This document shows, one piece after another, positions 63,894 to 64,000 of a stretch of DNA of 64,000 bases. The DNA is from Paenibacillus sp. PvR098 (GTDB taxonomy: Bacteria > Bacillota > Bacilli > Paenibacillales > NBRC-103111): assembly GCF_017833255.1 (NCBI RefSeq), contig NZ_JAFIBU010000001.1, positions 1-64,000 of the forward strand, given 5' to 3'. Numbering within the stretch: position 1 is the first letter of the stretch; each line of letters starts with the position of its first letter. The notes under the pieces were generated by a model. That model saw only the letters and a program-made list of their open reading frames with translations, was not told where the DNA came from and did not search any database. The translations under genes and the position numbers were made by a program.

Positions 63894-64000
63894 ATGAGAA
63901 AAGTTAAAAATCGTTGGTTGATTGCAACATCAGCAGTAGGAATCCACATCTCCATCGGATCAGTTTATGCTTGGAGCAATTTTACCAACCCGCTGATTCA
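63894..64000 (+). CDS. OFA-family MFS transporter (3' partial)
   Basis: The first 35 residues, [20 protein letters not shown] followed by [14 protein letters not shown], match the first membrane helix of oxalate/formate antiporter-like MFS proteins, in which GSVYAWSVF is conserved. AGGGTGTAGGGT is the SD. The gene continues beyond the window, so substrate and completeness are unknown. Confidence 0.8.
   Translation, partial: MRKVKNRWLIATSAVGIHISIGSVYAWSNFTNPLI

Overview
The window looks like the chromosome of an endospore-forming Bacillota of the Paenibacillus/Brevibacillus type. The support is an interrupted sporulation sigma-K gene, a repeat-rich coat-like protein, a pdhABCD operon, thioredoxin-type arsenate reductase, GGAGG-type ribosome binding sites with frequent GTG/TTG starts, and moderate GC. 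This assignment is inference from gene content; no 16S gene is present.

Layout. 1-13.4 kb: housekeeping and envelope genes. These are a U32 tRNA-hydroxylation protein (5' partial), a chemoreceptor, a class B penicillin-binding protein, a membrane histidine kinase, a sugar-nucleotide epimerase, a metallophosphoesterase, a DUF2157/GDYXXLXY pair, a wrecked SigJ-like sigma gene, lipL and an esterase. 13.5-18.5 kb: the pyruvate dehydrogenase operon pdhABCD, which LipL probably helps lipoylate. 18.5-21.8 kb: gene remnants, an unrecognised basic two-repeat protein and a PAS-HTH regulator. 21.9-25.1 kb: a cyclic-di-GMP-I riboswitch with its own terminator ahead of fapA (DUF342) and an HD-GYP phosphodiesterase. 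25.2-30 kb: an acyl-CoA ligase, an SCP2 protein, an AbrB-like regulator, initiator tRNA, a cold shock protein and HU.

The main discovery is at 30.2-44.6 kb. sigK (spoIVCB/spoIIIC) is split in two by a 13,688-bp skin-type element. Its ends are a 6-bp direct repeat (TCAAGA, 30427-30432 and 44115-44120), and it encodes a large serine recombinase (SpoIVCA type) whose last codons lie in the right-hand sigK half. Precise excision joins codon 67 to the second half in frame and restores a 233-residue sigma-K. The cargo is metal and metalloid resistance: arsR-arsB-arsC-arsI plus a HCX5R phosphatase, and a copper cluster (copC, copD, a two-component system, a small membrane protein, an F510_1955-type protein, a Met-rich secreted peptide, a SCO1 protein and a FixH-like protein). 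A remnant of a heavy-metal ATPase lies between them. Two promoters in the copper cluster share a 19-bp box at an identical distance from the -10, which suggests a regulon of the local response regulator.

44.6-64 kb: a ydaO-type (c-di-AMP) riboswitch ahead of an NlpC/P60 hydrolase. Then a seven-gene unit with an NMT1-like protein, an Opp/Dpp-type ABC transporter and a second UMP-kinase-like gene. Next come an MFS exporter and a decaying chemosensory cluster (cheW and cheA frameshifted, cheA truncated into a tip-less receptor fragment, cheR and cheB intact). After that are a LacI/VOC chimeric remnant, a Cdd1-like helix-hairpin-helix protein, small spore-type genes and the start of an OFA-family MFS transporter.

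Two second-messenger riboswitches, a mother-cell-excisable resistance island and several frameshifted genes are the notable themes. All functional statements rest on motif recognition by eye; no database search was run.
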